A stretch of 5,984 nt of DNA, taken from Bacteroidales bacterium (GTDB lineage: Bacteria; Bacteroidota; Bacteroidia; Bacteroidales; VadinHA17). Below, in pieces: positions 1 through 5,984 of this stretch. Position 1 is the first letter of the stretch, and each line of letters starts with the position of its first letter. Below the pieces are notes generated by a model that was not told where the DNA came from, ran no database searches, and was given only the letters and a program-made list of their open reading frames with translations. The stretch lies in the NCBI GenBank assembly GCA_003155705.1, contig PMEC01000188.1, forward strand, positions 21,878 to 27,861, written 5' to 3'. Position numbers and translations under genes: made by a program.

Positions 1-27
1 TCATTTGATAAACCGAAAGGAGAATGA
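1..27 (+). CDS. 3' end of an upstream gene (partial; possibly lemA-like)
   Basis: Reading frame 1 from the left edge is open for eight codons (SFDKPKGE) and stops at TGA 25-27. The stop shares four bases (ATGA) with the ATG at 24 of the next gene, which is typical of translationally coupled genes in one operon. TPM/YgcG-type genes are often preceded by a LemA-family gene, so a LemA C-terminus is a reasonable guess. Eight residues cannot establish identity, and the open frame could be chance. Confidence 0.35.
   Translation, partial: SFDKPKGE
16..22 (+). promoter_or_regulatory. Shine-Dalgarno sequence of the TPM gene
   Basis: AAAGGAG is the only strong Shine-Dalgarno match placed just before a gene start in the window. 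Its spacing fits the second in-frame ATG at 33 (10 nt) better than the ATG at 24 (1 nt). It therefore bears on the start choice and would shorten the protein by three residues. Confidence 0.55.
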
Positions 28-842
28 ACAAAATGAAAAGGAAAGTATTATTAAGTGTATTTTTTACACTTATTCTCATTTTGACAGGATTAACATGTGC
101 TCTTTCGCAGGATCTTCCTGCCAAGCCGGTTCCTCCGAGACTTGTAAATGATTTTGCCGGATTACTTAGCTCCGGTGAACAAAATATGCTTGAACATAAA
201 CTGGTTGCTCTTGATGATTCGACCTCCACACAGATAACTATAGTAATTGTCAAAGATCTGCAAGGTTACGATAAGGCAGATTACGCTCAGCGTCTGGGTG
301 AAAAATGGGGCATTGGCAGGAAACAACTTAATAATGGGGTTCTGATTCTGGTTAAACCGAAAACACCTGATTCACAGGGTGAGGTTCAGATAGCACCGGG
401 TTACGGACTTCAAGGAGCTATCCCGGATCTGACCTGTGCCCCGATAGTTGATAATGACATTCTTCCGGCTTTCAGAAGGGGTGATTATTATGGTGGACTT
501 AATAAGGCAACCACAACAATAATGGCTCTTGCAAGGGGAGAATATACTGCTGCTCAATACGGGAAAAGGATTAAAAGTAATACTGCCAGATCAGCGCCTT
601 TCGGCATTTTCATTTTTATAATGTTTATAATTATGCTTCTTAGAAATTCAGGCAGGTCAAATCATAACAATATCAGCCGGACTGGTTTACCATTCTGGAT
701 GTTAATGGGAATGATGAATTCAGGCAGGAATTCACACAACGGCAGCTGGGGAGGATTCTCCGGAGGAGGAGGTGGCGGTGGTGGCTTTGGCGGATTTGGA
801 GGGGGAAGCTTTGGAGGCGGAGGCGCCGGGGGAAGCTGGTAG
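24..842 (+). CDS. TPM-domain (YgcG-like) membrane protein with glycine-rich tail
   Basis: This is a 272-residue envelope protein of the TPM/YgcG family. Residues 1-28 form a signal peptide: a basic start, a hydrophobic core at about 8-25, and a probable cleavage after ALS before Q29-D30. A TPM domain follows at about 37-170, with the family features VNDFAGLLS (41-49), the ITIVIVKDL strand (71-79), GVLILV (105-110) and APGYGLQGAIPD (124-135). A transmembrane helix lies at about 192-206. The last 30 residues are almost all Gly with a few Phe, Ser and Trp, the usual ending of this family. TPM domains are linked to membrane-protein quality control or photosystem repair and some have phosphatase activity; the role in Bacteroidota is not settled. 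The start is ambiguous. The GGAG at 19-22 is only 1 nt from ATG 24 but 10 nt from ATG 33 (Met4), so translation may begin at 33, while the ATGA overlap with the upstream frame favours 24. The family call is firm; the function is not. Confidence 0.88.
   Translation: MNKMKRKVLLSVFFTLILILTGLTCALSQDLPAKPVPPRLVNDFAGLLSSGEQNMLEHKLVALDDSTSTQITIVIVKDLQGYDKADYAQRLGEKWGIGRKQLNNGVLILVKPKTPDSQGEVQIAPGYGLQGAIPDLTCAPIVDNDILPAFRRGDYYGGLNKATTTIMALARGEYTAAQYGKRIKSNTARSAPFGIFIFIMFIIMLLRNSGRSNHNNISRTGLPFWMLMGMMNSGRNSHNGSWGGFSGGGGGGGGFGGFGGGSFGGGGAGGSW
747..838 (+). repeat. Low-complexity GGN-rich tract encoding the Gly tail
   Basis: This run of GGA/GGC/GGT/GGG codons encodes the glycine-rich C-terminus of the TPM protein, broken up by Phe, Ser and Trp codons. 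It lies in frame inside the gene. Such tracts are prone to slippage and length variation, but the frame here stays open to a clean TAG at 840-842. It is a coding feature, not an independent element. Confidence 0.7.
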
Positions 843-852
843 TTGACGGCTC

Positions 853-880
853 AGGGCATAGGGCACAGGGCAAAGGGCTC
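853..880. repeat. Four-copy heptamer tandem repeat (AGGGCAN)
   Basis: Four head-to-tail 7-mers lie just after the TPM stop codon: AGGGCAT, AGGGCAC, AGGGCAA and AGGGCTC. The first five bases are constant and the last two drift. The tract fills part of the gap between two convergent genes. It has no dyad symmetry and no T-run, so it is not a conventional terminator. It resembles degenerate heptamer arrays found between genes in some bacteria, such as the STRR repeats of cyanobacteria. The remainder of the 843-929 gap shows only a weak imperfect hairpin at 888-908. Confidence 0.7.
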
Positions 881-929
881 CGAGAAGTTTAAGCAACCAA
901 AAGCTAAAGATTGAAATGATTAAATTTTG

Positions 930-1964
930 CTATTGGGCTGCATCTCTTCCAGAAATATAATTTCTCCATTTCTCTGCAACAATCTTCATATCATCAGGTA
1001 ATTCGGAATCAAATGAAAGTCTTTTCCTTGTAACAGGATGATCAAATGCAAGTGACTTTGCGTGAAGCGCCTGGCGTGGAAGAATTGCAAAACAATTCCT
1101 GACAAATTGCTGATACTTTGTAAATGTGGTACCTTTCAGGATCTTATCACCACCATATTCGCCATCATTAAACAACGGATGCTTGATATAACTTAAATGC
1201 ACCCTTATCTGGTGAGTTCTTCCAGTCTCTAATTTACATTCCACCATTGAAATATAGCCAAGATTCTCTATTACTTTATAATGCGTAACCGCGTGTTTGC
1301 CAAGACTGGCATCCGGAAAGACATGCATTATTTTCCTGTCTTTCGGGTTCCTGCCAACATTACCAATAATTGACCCTTCAGCCGGATCAGGCGTTCCCCA
1401 TACAAAAGCAACATATTTTCTGTCAGTTGTACGGTCGAAGAATTGTTTTGCAAGCCTGTTATGTGCTAATTCATTTTTAGCAATAAGAAGTATCCCTGAA
1501 GTATTTTTATCAATTCTATGAACCAGCCCCGGCCTCAGTTCCCCTGACTGGAAAAGAGGAAGATCTTTGAAGTGCCACATCAGAGCATTGACCAGCGTTC
1601 CAGTGTAATTACCATAAGCAGGATGGACAACCATACCAGGTTCCTTGTTAACAACTATCACATCGTCATCTTCATATAAGATATTAATTGGTATGTTTTC
1701 AGGAATGAGCTCAATCTCCCGTGGAGGTGTTGGAAGTACAATCTGGATAATATCACCCGGTTTAACTTTGTAGTTAGGTTTTACGGGCACATCATTTACA
1801 AGAATATTTCCGGCATTTGCGGCGTTTTGAATACGCGTGCGGGAGGTGTTCTCAAGACGTACAGCAATGAATTTATCAATTCTCAGAACCGACTGACCAG
1901 GGTCTGCTTTAAACCTGTGGTGTTCAAACAGCTCTTGTTGATCCTGAATCTCTTCTTCAATCAT
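930..1964 (-). CDS. RluD-type (RluA family) 23S rRNA pseudouridine synthase
   Basis: This 344-residue enzyme isomerises uridine to pseudouridine in RNA. An S4-like RNA-binding domain occupies about residues 25-75 (LRIDKFIAVRL at 27-37, ILVNDVPVKPNYKVKPGD at 54-71). The catalytic domain runs from about 95 to 325. It carries motif II HRIDKNTSG (149-157) with the catalytic aspartate D152, then LETGRTHQIRVHL (245-257) and the late FAILPRQALHAKSLAF segment (292-307) typical of the RluA/RluC/RluD group. S4 plus catalytic domain at this length best fits RluD, whose E. coli member modifies helix 69 of 23S rRNA, but the exact target site cannot be read from the sequence. The ATG follows the T9SS gene by 6 nt, so it is probably cotranscribed as the last gene of the group. 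No Shine-Dalgarno is present; the start region is A/T-rich as is common in Bacteroidota. The family is certain, the paralogue less so. Confidence 0.93.
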   Translation of the reverse strand: MIEEEIQDQQELFEHHRFKADPGQSVLRIDKFIAVRLENTSRTRIQNAANAGNILVNDVPVKPNYKVKPGDIIQIVLPTPPREIELIPENIPINILYEDDDVIVVNKEPGMVVHPAYGNYTGTLVNALMWHFKDLPLFQSGELRPGLVHRIDKNTSGILLIAKNELAHNRLAKQFFDRTTDRKYVAFVWGTPDPAEGSIIGNVGRNPKDRKIMHVFPDASLGKHAVTHYKVIENLGYISMVECKLETGRTHQIRVHLSYIKHPLFNDGEYGGDKILKGTTFTKYQQFVRNCFAILPRQALHAKSLAFDHPVTRKRLSFDSELPDDMKIVAEKWRNYISGRDAAQ

Positions 1965-1970
1965 TTTTAA

Positions 1971-3827
1971 CTATTTTATTTTAACAAACCGGCTTTGCTT
2001 TATCAGTTTGCCATTGATATTCAGGATAATAAAATAAATACCATCCGGAAGTGAGGAAACATCAAATTGCTCACTAAAAGAAGTTTTCATCACTTCACTT
2101 CCCCTTATATCTAAGATTCTGATTGTTGGTTGTGAAGTAAATTGTAAAGCTTCACCCGGATCTATATTGATTTTATCTTTTGCAGGATTAGGCCAGATTT
2201 TCAAGGTACTGTTTTTTGCTATCAAATCCTGTATAGATGTCGTTTTGACCGGAGCGCCTACTACCGGTCTTATCATCAGGCTGCCTTTTGCCTGCGATAG
2301 ATTCCAGTTGCCATTTAGCCAGTAAAACTGTTTACCGTTATTCATAGTATTCATATCAAATCCGGCGTTAAGAAATGTCTCGGATATCTGTTTCCACCCG
2401 ACATAAAAATTGCCATAGACAGGCACAGGATTGGCAAGAACGTATGTGTAAAATCCATTTATTCCATTACCCTGCTGAACCATCATATTTTCCTGGGTAT
2501 AAACTGCATCGCCCGGAATACCATTATTATCAGGCCAGACCATCAGATCAAATGATCTGAGATTTGCATTCTGATAGCTGTCGTTGAAACAAATCTGAAT
2601 AGCTCGCAGGGTATCAAGTACAAATGATTTGAACCGGTATGCGACCATTGCATTTCTTGACCCGAGGCCGTTAATACCGTAACCGCTCTCTGCCGTTCCG
2701 TCATCAAAAGCAAAAGAATTGCCAAATTTCTGATAATAAACTATTGTGTCATTTTGCTTGGGATCAAAAATGTCTGTTATCAAATAGCTCTTGATCCTGA
2801 ATAAGGCTGAATCAGTAAAGTCTGAGTTAAATGTATAAATAAGGCTGGCATTGTAATCAATACTGGTGTCTGGTTTTATATTTGTTGCACCGGCTGAGAA
2901 TGAGTGCACCAGGGCATTTTTGTATATATCTGTTATTTCAAAATTGCGGGTTACATTCCTGATTATCTTATCGTTATTTCGATAGTGTATTTGAACCCAC
3001 GGTCCCATTTCAGACAGAAATACCTGTCTGAACTGACGCCATGGCATAGCTTCATATGTCTTCAGCGCTGACCGGACCGGAAGCGTAAATGCAACGTCAT
3101 GAGGAATAGTATCAGCACCATTCCTGTTTTTATCAAGCAGAACATAATCTATGTTCCATATATCGCAATTACCAATCATTGAGGGATCCCCTGTGAAAGC
3201 ACTTAGACTGGCATAATTGATGAACCGGAACTGAAAGCCTGACTGTAAAAACCGTGGATTATTAACCGGAATTATAACCGCCCTGAAGGGTTGGACAGGT
3301 GAGCCTGCTGCCCTCCAAATTGAGTACCACTTATTTTCACCGGGAGCATAAAACTGAAGTGTGAGACTATCTTGTGGTTCAGGTTCATCTGACAATCCGC
3401 CGGGCTCATAGAAAAAGCTGAAATAGATATTATCCGCCAGAGAATAATTTAGTTTAATCGGCCTGGAAGTCAGATGGTCAGCCATAAACTGATAAGATGA
3501 CGCCGTCTCATATAATCTTCCTGTGTTGTCAAGTGCATCGAAGGTAGCAACACCAGCAGTTTTTTGCTGATTGGAATATGTATTGTTAATAAAAACAAAA
3601 TTATCCAGCCATTTGGACTGGTCAGGATAAACAGTCGGCTTTGAGAAATCGTCAAAGAATGGAAGATTAAGTGTATCATATACCTTTAAACTTTTTCTTT
3701 TATCCGATTTTTCCCATGCAGACCTGATCAGCGGATTTGATTGCAAGCCTATGACAACTTCCTGAGCTTCAACAGTTGCCAGACAAAATACAAATAGGAT
3801 TATATTTGGAAGAATCAGTCTGTTCAT
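1971..3827 (-). CDS. T9SS type A sorting-domain secreted protein, function unknown
   Basis: This 618-residue protein is predicted to be secreted or surface-attached. A signal peptide spans residues 1-21, with probable cleavage after VEA before Q22. The T9SS sorting domain at about 541-618 has the diagnostic IWPNPAKDKINI (544-555), ILDIRGSEV (571-579) and LPDGIYFI (593-600) elements. This domain directs export through the Por machinery, after which it is usually removed. Between the two is a β-rich region that may be a jelly-roll/concanavalin-like fold: LPFFDDFS (55-62), W73, GVATFDALD (92-100), FSFFYEPGG (136-144). A second segment begins with FAFDDGTAESGYGI (372-385), a motif I associate with Bacteroidota secreted proteins. 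I recognise no catalytic motif. Its ATG overlaps the PASTA gene stop (ATGA, 4 nt) and rluD-type follows after 6 nt, so coupled expression is likely. The GGGAGG upstream is about 16 nt from the ATG, too far to serve as a normal ribosome-binding site. Export route is well supported; function is unknown. Confidence 0.9.
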   Translation of the reverse strand: MNRLILPNIILFVFCLATVEAQEVVIGLQSNPLIRSAWEKSDKRKSLKVYDTLNLPFFDDFSKPTVYPDQSKWLDNFVFINNTYSNQQKTAGVATFDALDNTGRLYETASSYQFMADHLTSRPIKLNYSLADNIYFSFFYEPGGLSDEPEPQDSLTLQFYAPGENKWYSIWRAAGSPVQPFRAVIIPVNNPRFLQSGFQFRFINYASLSAFTGDPSMIGNCDIWNIDYVLLDKNRNGADTIPHDVAFTLPVRSALKTYEAMPWRQFRQVFLSEMGPWVQIHYRNNDKIIRNVTRNFEITDIYKNALVHSFSAGATNIKPDTSIDYNASLIYTFNSDFTDSALFRIKSYLITDIFDPKQNDTIVYYQKFGNSFAFDDGTAESGYGINGLGSRNAMVAYRFKSFVLDTLRAIQICFNDSYQNANLRSFDLMVWPDNNGIPGDAVYTQENMMVQQGNGINGFYTYVLANPVPVYGNFYVGWKQISETFLNAGFDMNTMNNGKQFYWLNGNWNLSQAKGSLMIRPVVGAPVKTTSIQDLIAKNSTLKIWPNPAKDKINIDPGEALQFTSQPTIRILDIRGSEVMKTSFSEQFDVSSLPDGIYFIILNINGKLIKQSRFVKIK

Positions 3828-4687
3828 CTGATCTTGTTAGGCGCCTCCCTGTTCTTCACTTTAGTTTTAAGAGTATCTGGAGTCACGACTAAGGTTAAAT
3901 CAACAGGCAATTTAGTGGAATCAACTGTAAGCCAGAGATATATGATTGATCCAAGTTGAAGCGTCGAAGTTTCTTTATACTCAGGATTCTGTTTAAAGAC
4001 GAACGCTTTCAATGTATCTTCTGCTGAGGCTATACTGTTGTCATAAATATTGGCACCAAGGTTTAGTGATGATCCAAGGATTCTATTTTTGGCTGCATCA
4101 AGCTTCAGCCCCATCAGATTGGGTACTGCTGTTCTCTGGTTGCTTAACCCTTTCCCCAGGACAAGGTCAATAACTGATCCTTTCTGTATGGAGTCGCCAT
4201 TTGCAATTTCCTTACCATTATGAAGTTGTTTAATAACGAAATCTACCGACAGATCCGGAATATACCTAAGTTGTCCAATCTCCAGGCCTGCACTCTGTAT
4301 CATCGCTATTGCCTGTCTTTGTGGAAGGCCGACCAGATTCGGGACTCCAACCATTTCGGGATTGTATGCATTGATAGTCAGCAATATCCTTCTTCTCTTC
4401 TTTACTTTAAAACCCGGAGGGGGATTTTGTTCCGCAACACATCCGCTCGGCACAACCGTCGTATATACAGAATCTATTACATCGAACTTAAGCTTGTTTT
4501 TACTTGCAAGTTTTGCAGTTTCTTTCAGTGTCAGACCATAAAAGCTGGGTACAGGTCTGGCCTGTCCATGTCTTGTATAGAAATTCAGCCAGATAAGCAG
4601 GATCATGATCATGCCAACAGCTAATGCAGCAGCAAGTGCCAGATTCTTTACGAAGATTTTGCTGAAGAGAAAACTTTTTAAGCCCAT
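3824..4687 (-). CDS. Membrane-anchored PASTA-domain protein without kinase
   Basis: This 287-residue protein has a short cytoplasmic N-terminus, one transmembrane helix (about 14-36) and three extracytoplasmic PASTA domains at about 43-108, 112-179 and 186-256. Each has the expected pattern of VP-x-x-x-G-L near the start, and in the first QNPPPG (87-92). A charged 30-residue tail follows. PASTA domains bind peptidoglycan fragments or β-lactams in Ser/Thr kinases and PBPs, but here there is no kinase or transpeptidase domain, so a structural or sensing role at the cell wall is inferred. I start it at ATG 4687 (MGLKSF); the frame extends two codons further to a TTG at 4693, which seems less likely. 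No Shine-Dalgarno precedes the ATG. The stop overlaps the T9SS gene start by 4 nt. In other Bacteroidota, to my knowledge, such PASTA genes often neighbour ddl and an rluD-type gene. rluD-type is present here, and ddl is not in the window. Confidence 0.9.
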   Translation of the reverse strand: MGLKSFLFSKIFVKNLALAAALAVGMIMILLIWLNFYTRHGQARPVPSFYGLTLKETAKLASKNKLKFDVIDSVYTTVVPSGCVAEQNPPPGFKVKKRRRILLTINAYNPEMVGVPNLVGLPQRQAIAMIQSAGLEIGQLRYIPDLSVDFVIKQLHNGKEIANGDSIQKGSVIDLVLGKGLSNQRTAVPNLMGLKLDAAKNRILGSSLNLGANIYDNSIASAEDTLKAFVFKQNPEYKETSTLQLGSIIYLWLTVDSTKLPVDLTLVVTPDTLKTKVKNREAPNKIR

Positions 4688-4713
4688 ACTCAAAATTATG
4701 CAGATTAATAACG

Positions 4714-4721
4714 CAAATGTA
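4714..4721 (-). promoter_or_regulatory. Possible Bacteroidota -7 promoter element for the PASTA operon
   Basis: On the minus strand the gap before the PASTA gene contains TACATTTG, an exact match to the TAnnTTTG -7 element of Bacteroidota primary sigma promoters. It lies in AT-rich DNA, with its end 26 bases before ATG 4687, leaving room for a leader of roughly 20 nt. No clear TTTG-type -33 element is visible about 20 bases upstream, which weakens the call. If real, it would let the PASTA, T9SS and rluD-type genes be expressed separately from mqnE. The 81-nt gap could also simply be part of a longer transcript. Confidence 0.33.
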
Positions 4722-4768
4722 AAGATAAAATTATATTAAGTTTACCTCCGTTAGATGTCTGTCGGCAA

Positions 4769-5878
4769 TTACCATTCCTTAATAACATTGTACAACGTAT
4801 CTCTTTCGATCGGGATAAAACCCGCTTCACGGATAAGTTTACAGATATCTTCTGTTTTCATGACAGGATTCTCTTCTTCAGAGCCGGCCATCGAATAGAT
4901 TTTTGTAGTATCATCAATAGTTCCGTCCATATCGTCTGCACCGAAAGAAAGGCTAAGCTGAGCAGTCTCTTTACCGGCCATTGGCCAATATGCCTTTATG
5001 TGAGGAAAATTGTCGAGGTAAATCCTTGATATTGAATAGTTCCTGAGATCTTCAAGAATATTTACCTCTCCAAGATATGACATATTGTTATTAAGCTTTT
5101 TATATTTAAGCGGTATGAAGGCATTGAATCCGTGTGTTTTATCCTGGAGCTTTCTTAACCGCTCCATATGATCTATCCTGTGGTTGTAGTTTTCTATATG
5201 TCCGTAAAGCATAGTAGCATTTGAAGGAATACCTGATCTATGAGCTGTTTCATGGATTGCAAGCCACTGTTCTGAGGTGGATTTCTCATCACAGATTCTC
5301 TTTCTCAGCTCTTCATCGAAAATTTCAGCACCTCCGCCGGGAATTGAATCAAGTCCATAATCTTTAAGGATTTTTAATCCTTCCTCAATAGTACAACCTG
5401 CAGATGTGATCATATAATCAAGCTCAATAGCAGAGAATGCTTTGATGTGCAGTGAAGGCCGGTGTTGCTTGATCTTTTTTAACAAGGCTCCGTAGTAATG
5501 CAGATCGTGTTCCGGATGAACACCACCAACGATATGGACCTCTGTAACATCTTTGTTATCAAAACTTTTCACGATATCCAGCATCTGGTCAATACTGTAT
5601 TCCCAGCTTTCAGGATCTCCGGCAGGCTTATGATATGAGCAGAAACGGCAGTTAAAAACGCACTTATTTGTAGGTTCTATATGAAAATTCCTGTTGAAAT
5701 ATACATAGTTATCGTTAAGCCGGTGTCTGACAATGCGTGAAAGAACACCGAGAAGGGGAAGATCGGCTTTTTTGTACAGCATAAGTCCTTCTTCAGGAGT
5801 TATTCTTTGATTTACTGCAACATTTTCAGCAATTTTTTTAATATCAGGATCATTAATATATTTCAGAAAATCAATCAT
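4769..5878 (-). CDS. mqnE: Aminofutalosine synthase MqnE (radical SAM)
   Basis: This 369-residue radical SAM enzyme of the futalosine menaquinone pathway joins 3-[(1-carboxyvinyl)oxy]benzoate with the adenosyl radical from SAM to give 6-amino-6-deoxyfutalosine, in the cytoplasm. The [4Fe-4S] motif CX3CX2C is seen as C73-x3-C77-x2-C80 within HIEPTNKCVFNCRFCSY (66-82). Other features match MqnE rather than MqnC or the F420 enzymes CofG/CofH: EVHIVGGVHPEHD (113-125), IKAFSAIE (145-152), GLDSIPGGGAEIFDEELRKR (175-194), NATMLYGHIE (220-229), LRKLQDKTHGFNAFIPL (241-257). The length is normal and the frame intact from ATG 5878 to TAA 4769. No Shine-Dalgarno is present; the 12 bases before the ATG are A/T-rich. 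It is the first minus-strand gene in the window. No other mqn gene is visible, so the rest of the pathway must be encoded elsewhere. Confidence 0.92.
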   Translation of the reverse strand: MIDFLKYINDPDIKKIAENVAVNQRITPEEGLMLYKKADLPLLGVLSRIVRHRLNDNYVYFNRNFHIEPTNKCVFNCRFCSYHKPAGDPESWEYSIDQMLDIVKSFDNKDVTEVHIVGGVHPEHDLHYYGALLKKIKQHRPSLHIKAFSAIELDYMITSAGCTIEEGLKILKDYGLDSIPGGGAEIFDEELRKRICDEKSTSEQWLAIHETAHRSGIPSNATMLYGHIENYNHRIDHMERLRKLQDKTHGFNAFIPLKYKKLNNNMSYLGEVNILEDLRNYSISRIYLDNFPHIKAYWPMAGKETAQLSLSFGADDMDGTIDDTTKIYSMAGSEEENPVMKTEDICKLIREAGFIPIERDTLYNVIKEW

Positions 5879-5925
5879 TTTGTAATTTTAATTGAATTGA
5901 ATTTTGGAACCTTATAAACAAATTC

Positions 5926-5975
5926 ATTGATTTTCTTCGTTTACCCCGGCCCCATGGGGCGCGAAGAAAATCAAT
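5926..5975. repeat. 14-bp perfect inverted repeat with GC-rich palindromic core
   Basis: ATTGATTTTCTTCG (5926-5939) and CGAAGAAAATCAAT (5962-5975) are perfect reverse complements separated by 22 bases. The spacer contains a second, nested palindrome, GCCCCATGGGGC (5949-5960). As RNA on either strand this would form a long, stable hairpin. It lies 47 bases upstream of the mqnE start. It could be a bidirectional terminator for a gene beyond the right edge, a structured leader of mqnE, or an intergenic repeat unit. Neither flank has a clean T-run: the plus-strand side continues TTACTCCCC, and the minus-strand side continues GAATTTGTTTAT. A classical intrinsic terminator is therefore not certain. 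Confidence 0.75.
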
Positions 5976-5984
5976 TTACTCCCC

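Noticed and set aside
25..110. Lipoprotein signal peptide at Cys25 of the TPM protein
   Set aside because: The residues before Cys25 (G-L-T) do not form a normal lipobox, while ALS followed by QD gives a good signal peptidase I site.
673..873. Minus-strand open frame across the 3' end of the TPM gene
   Set aside because: It is the complement of the glycine-rich tract, giving a Pro/Ser/Leu/Arg-rich product. This is expected from low-complexity DNA, not a gene.
888..908. Possible terminator hairpin (TTTAAGC ... GCTAAA) between the convergent genes
   Set aside because: The stem is about six pairs, AT-rich, with a bulge and no U-tract in either direction. It is too weak to call a terminator.
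1297..1521. 74-codon plus-strand open frame inside the rluD-type gene
   Set aside because: It is antisense to the conserved catalytic core of the pseudouridine synthase and has no protein family features.
4220..4624. 134-codon plus-strand open frame antisense to the PASTA gene
   Set aside because: It lies wholly inside the well-supported PASTA coding region, has a composition rich in Cys, Arg, His and Tyr with no recognisable domain, and has no ribosome-binding site. It is a shadow frame.
4688..4693. TTG start two codons upstream for the PASTA protein
   Set aside because: An ATG lies two codons further in and gives an N-terminus (MGLKSFLFSK) like other PASTA proteins of this kind; TTG starts are less common and no ribosome-binding site favours it.
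5949..5960. GCCCCATGGGGC palindrome as a stand-alone operator
   Set aside because: It sits in the spacer of the larger inverted repeat and is better explained as part of that structure; no regulator gene is nearby.

Overview
The window looks like chromosomal DNA from a member of the Bacteroidota. The evidence is a secreted protein with a type IX secretion (T9SS, Por-type) C-terminal sorting domain, a stand-alone membrane-anchored PASTA protein without a kinase domain, AT-rich and mostly Shine-Dalgarno-less start regions, and a TAnnTTTG-type promoter element. A narrower placement (for example an environmental, anaerobic Bacteroidales/Marinilabiliales-like lineage) is only a guess.

Layout. At the left edge, the last codons of an upstream plus-strand gene overlap by 4 nt (ATGA) the start of a TPM-domain (YgcG-like) envelope protein with a glycine-rich tail (24-842). 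A short non-coding gap (843-929) with a heptamer tandem repeat separates it from a convergent minus-strand group. In transcription order the minus-strand genes are: aminofutalosine synthase mqnE (5878-4769), an 81-nt gap with a possible promoter, a PASTA protein (4687-3824), a T9SS-exported surface protein (3827-1971, overlapping the PASTA gene by 4 nt), and an RluD-type 23S rRNA pseudouridine synthase (1964-930, 6 nt after the previous stop). The right edge (5879-5984) is non-coding and holds a strong 14-bp inverted repeat around a GC-rich palindrome.

How the genes fit together. The PASTA, T9SS and RluD-type genes are packed tightly enough to be one transcript. Two encode envelope or surface proteins and the third encodes a ribosome-modification enzyme. 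MqnE points to the futalosine route of menaquinone synthesis; the other pathway genes are not here. The TPM protein probably belongs to a separate plus-strand envelope operon, possibly with a LemA-type partner outside the window.

I see no mobile element, CRISPR array, phage gene, toxin-antitoxin pair or defence system. Most of the window is ordinary conserved gene content. The less explained parts are the T9SS protein coupled to the PASTA gene, the terminal inverted repeat, and the heptamer repeat.
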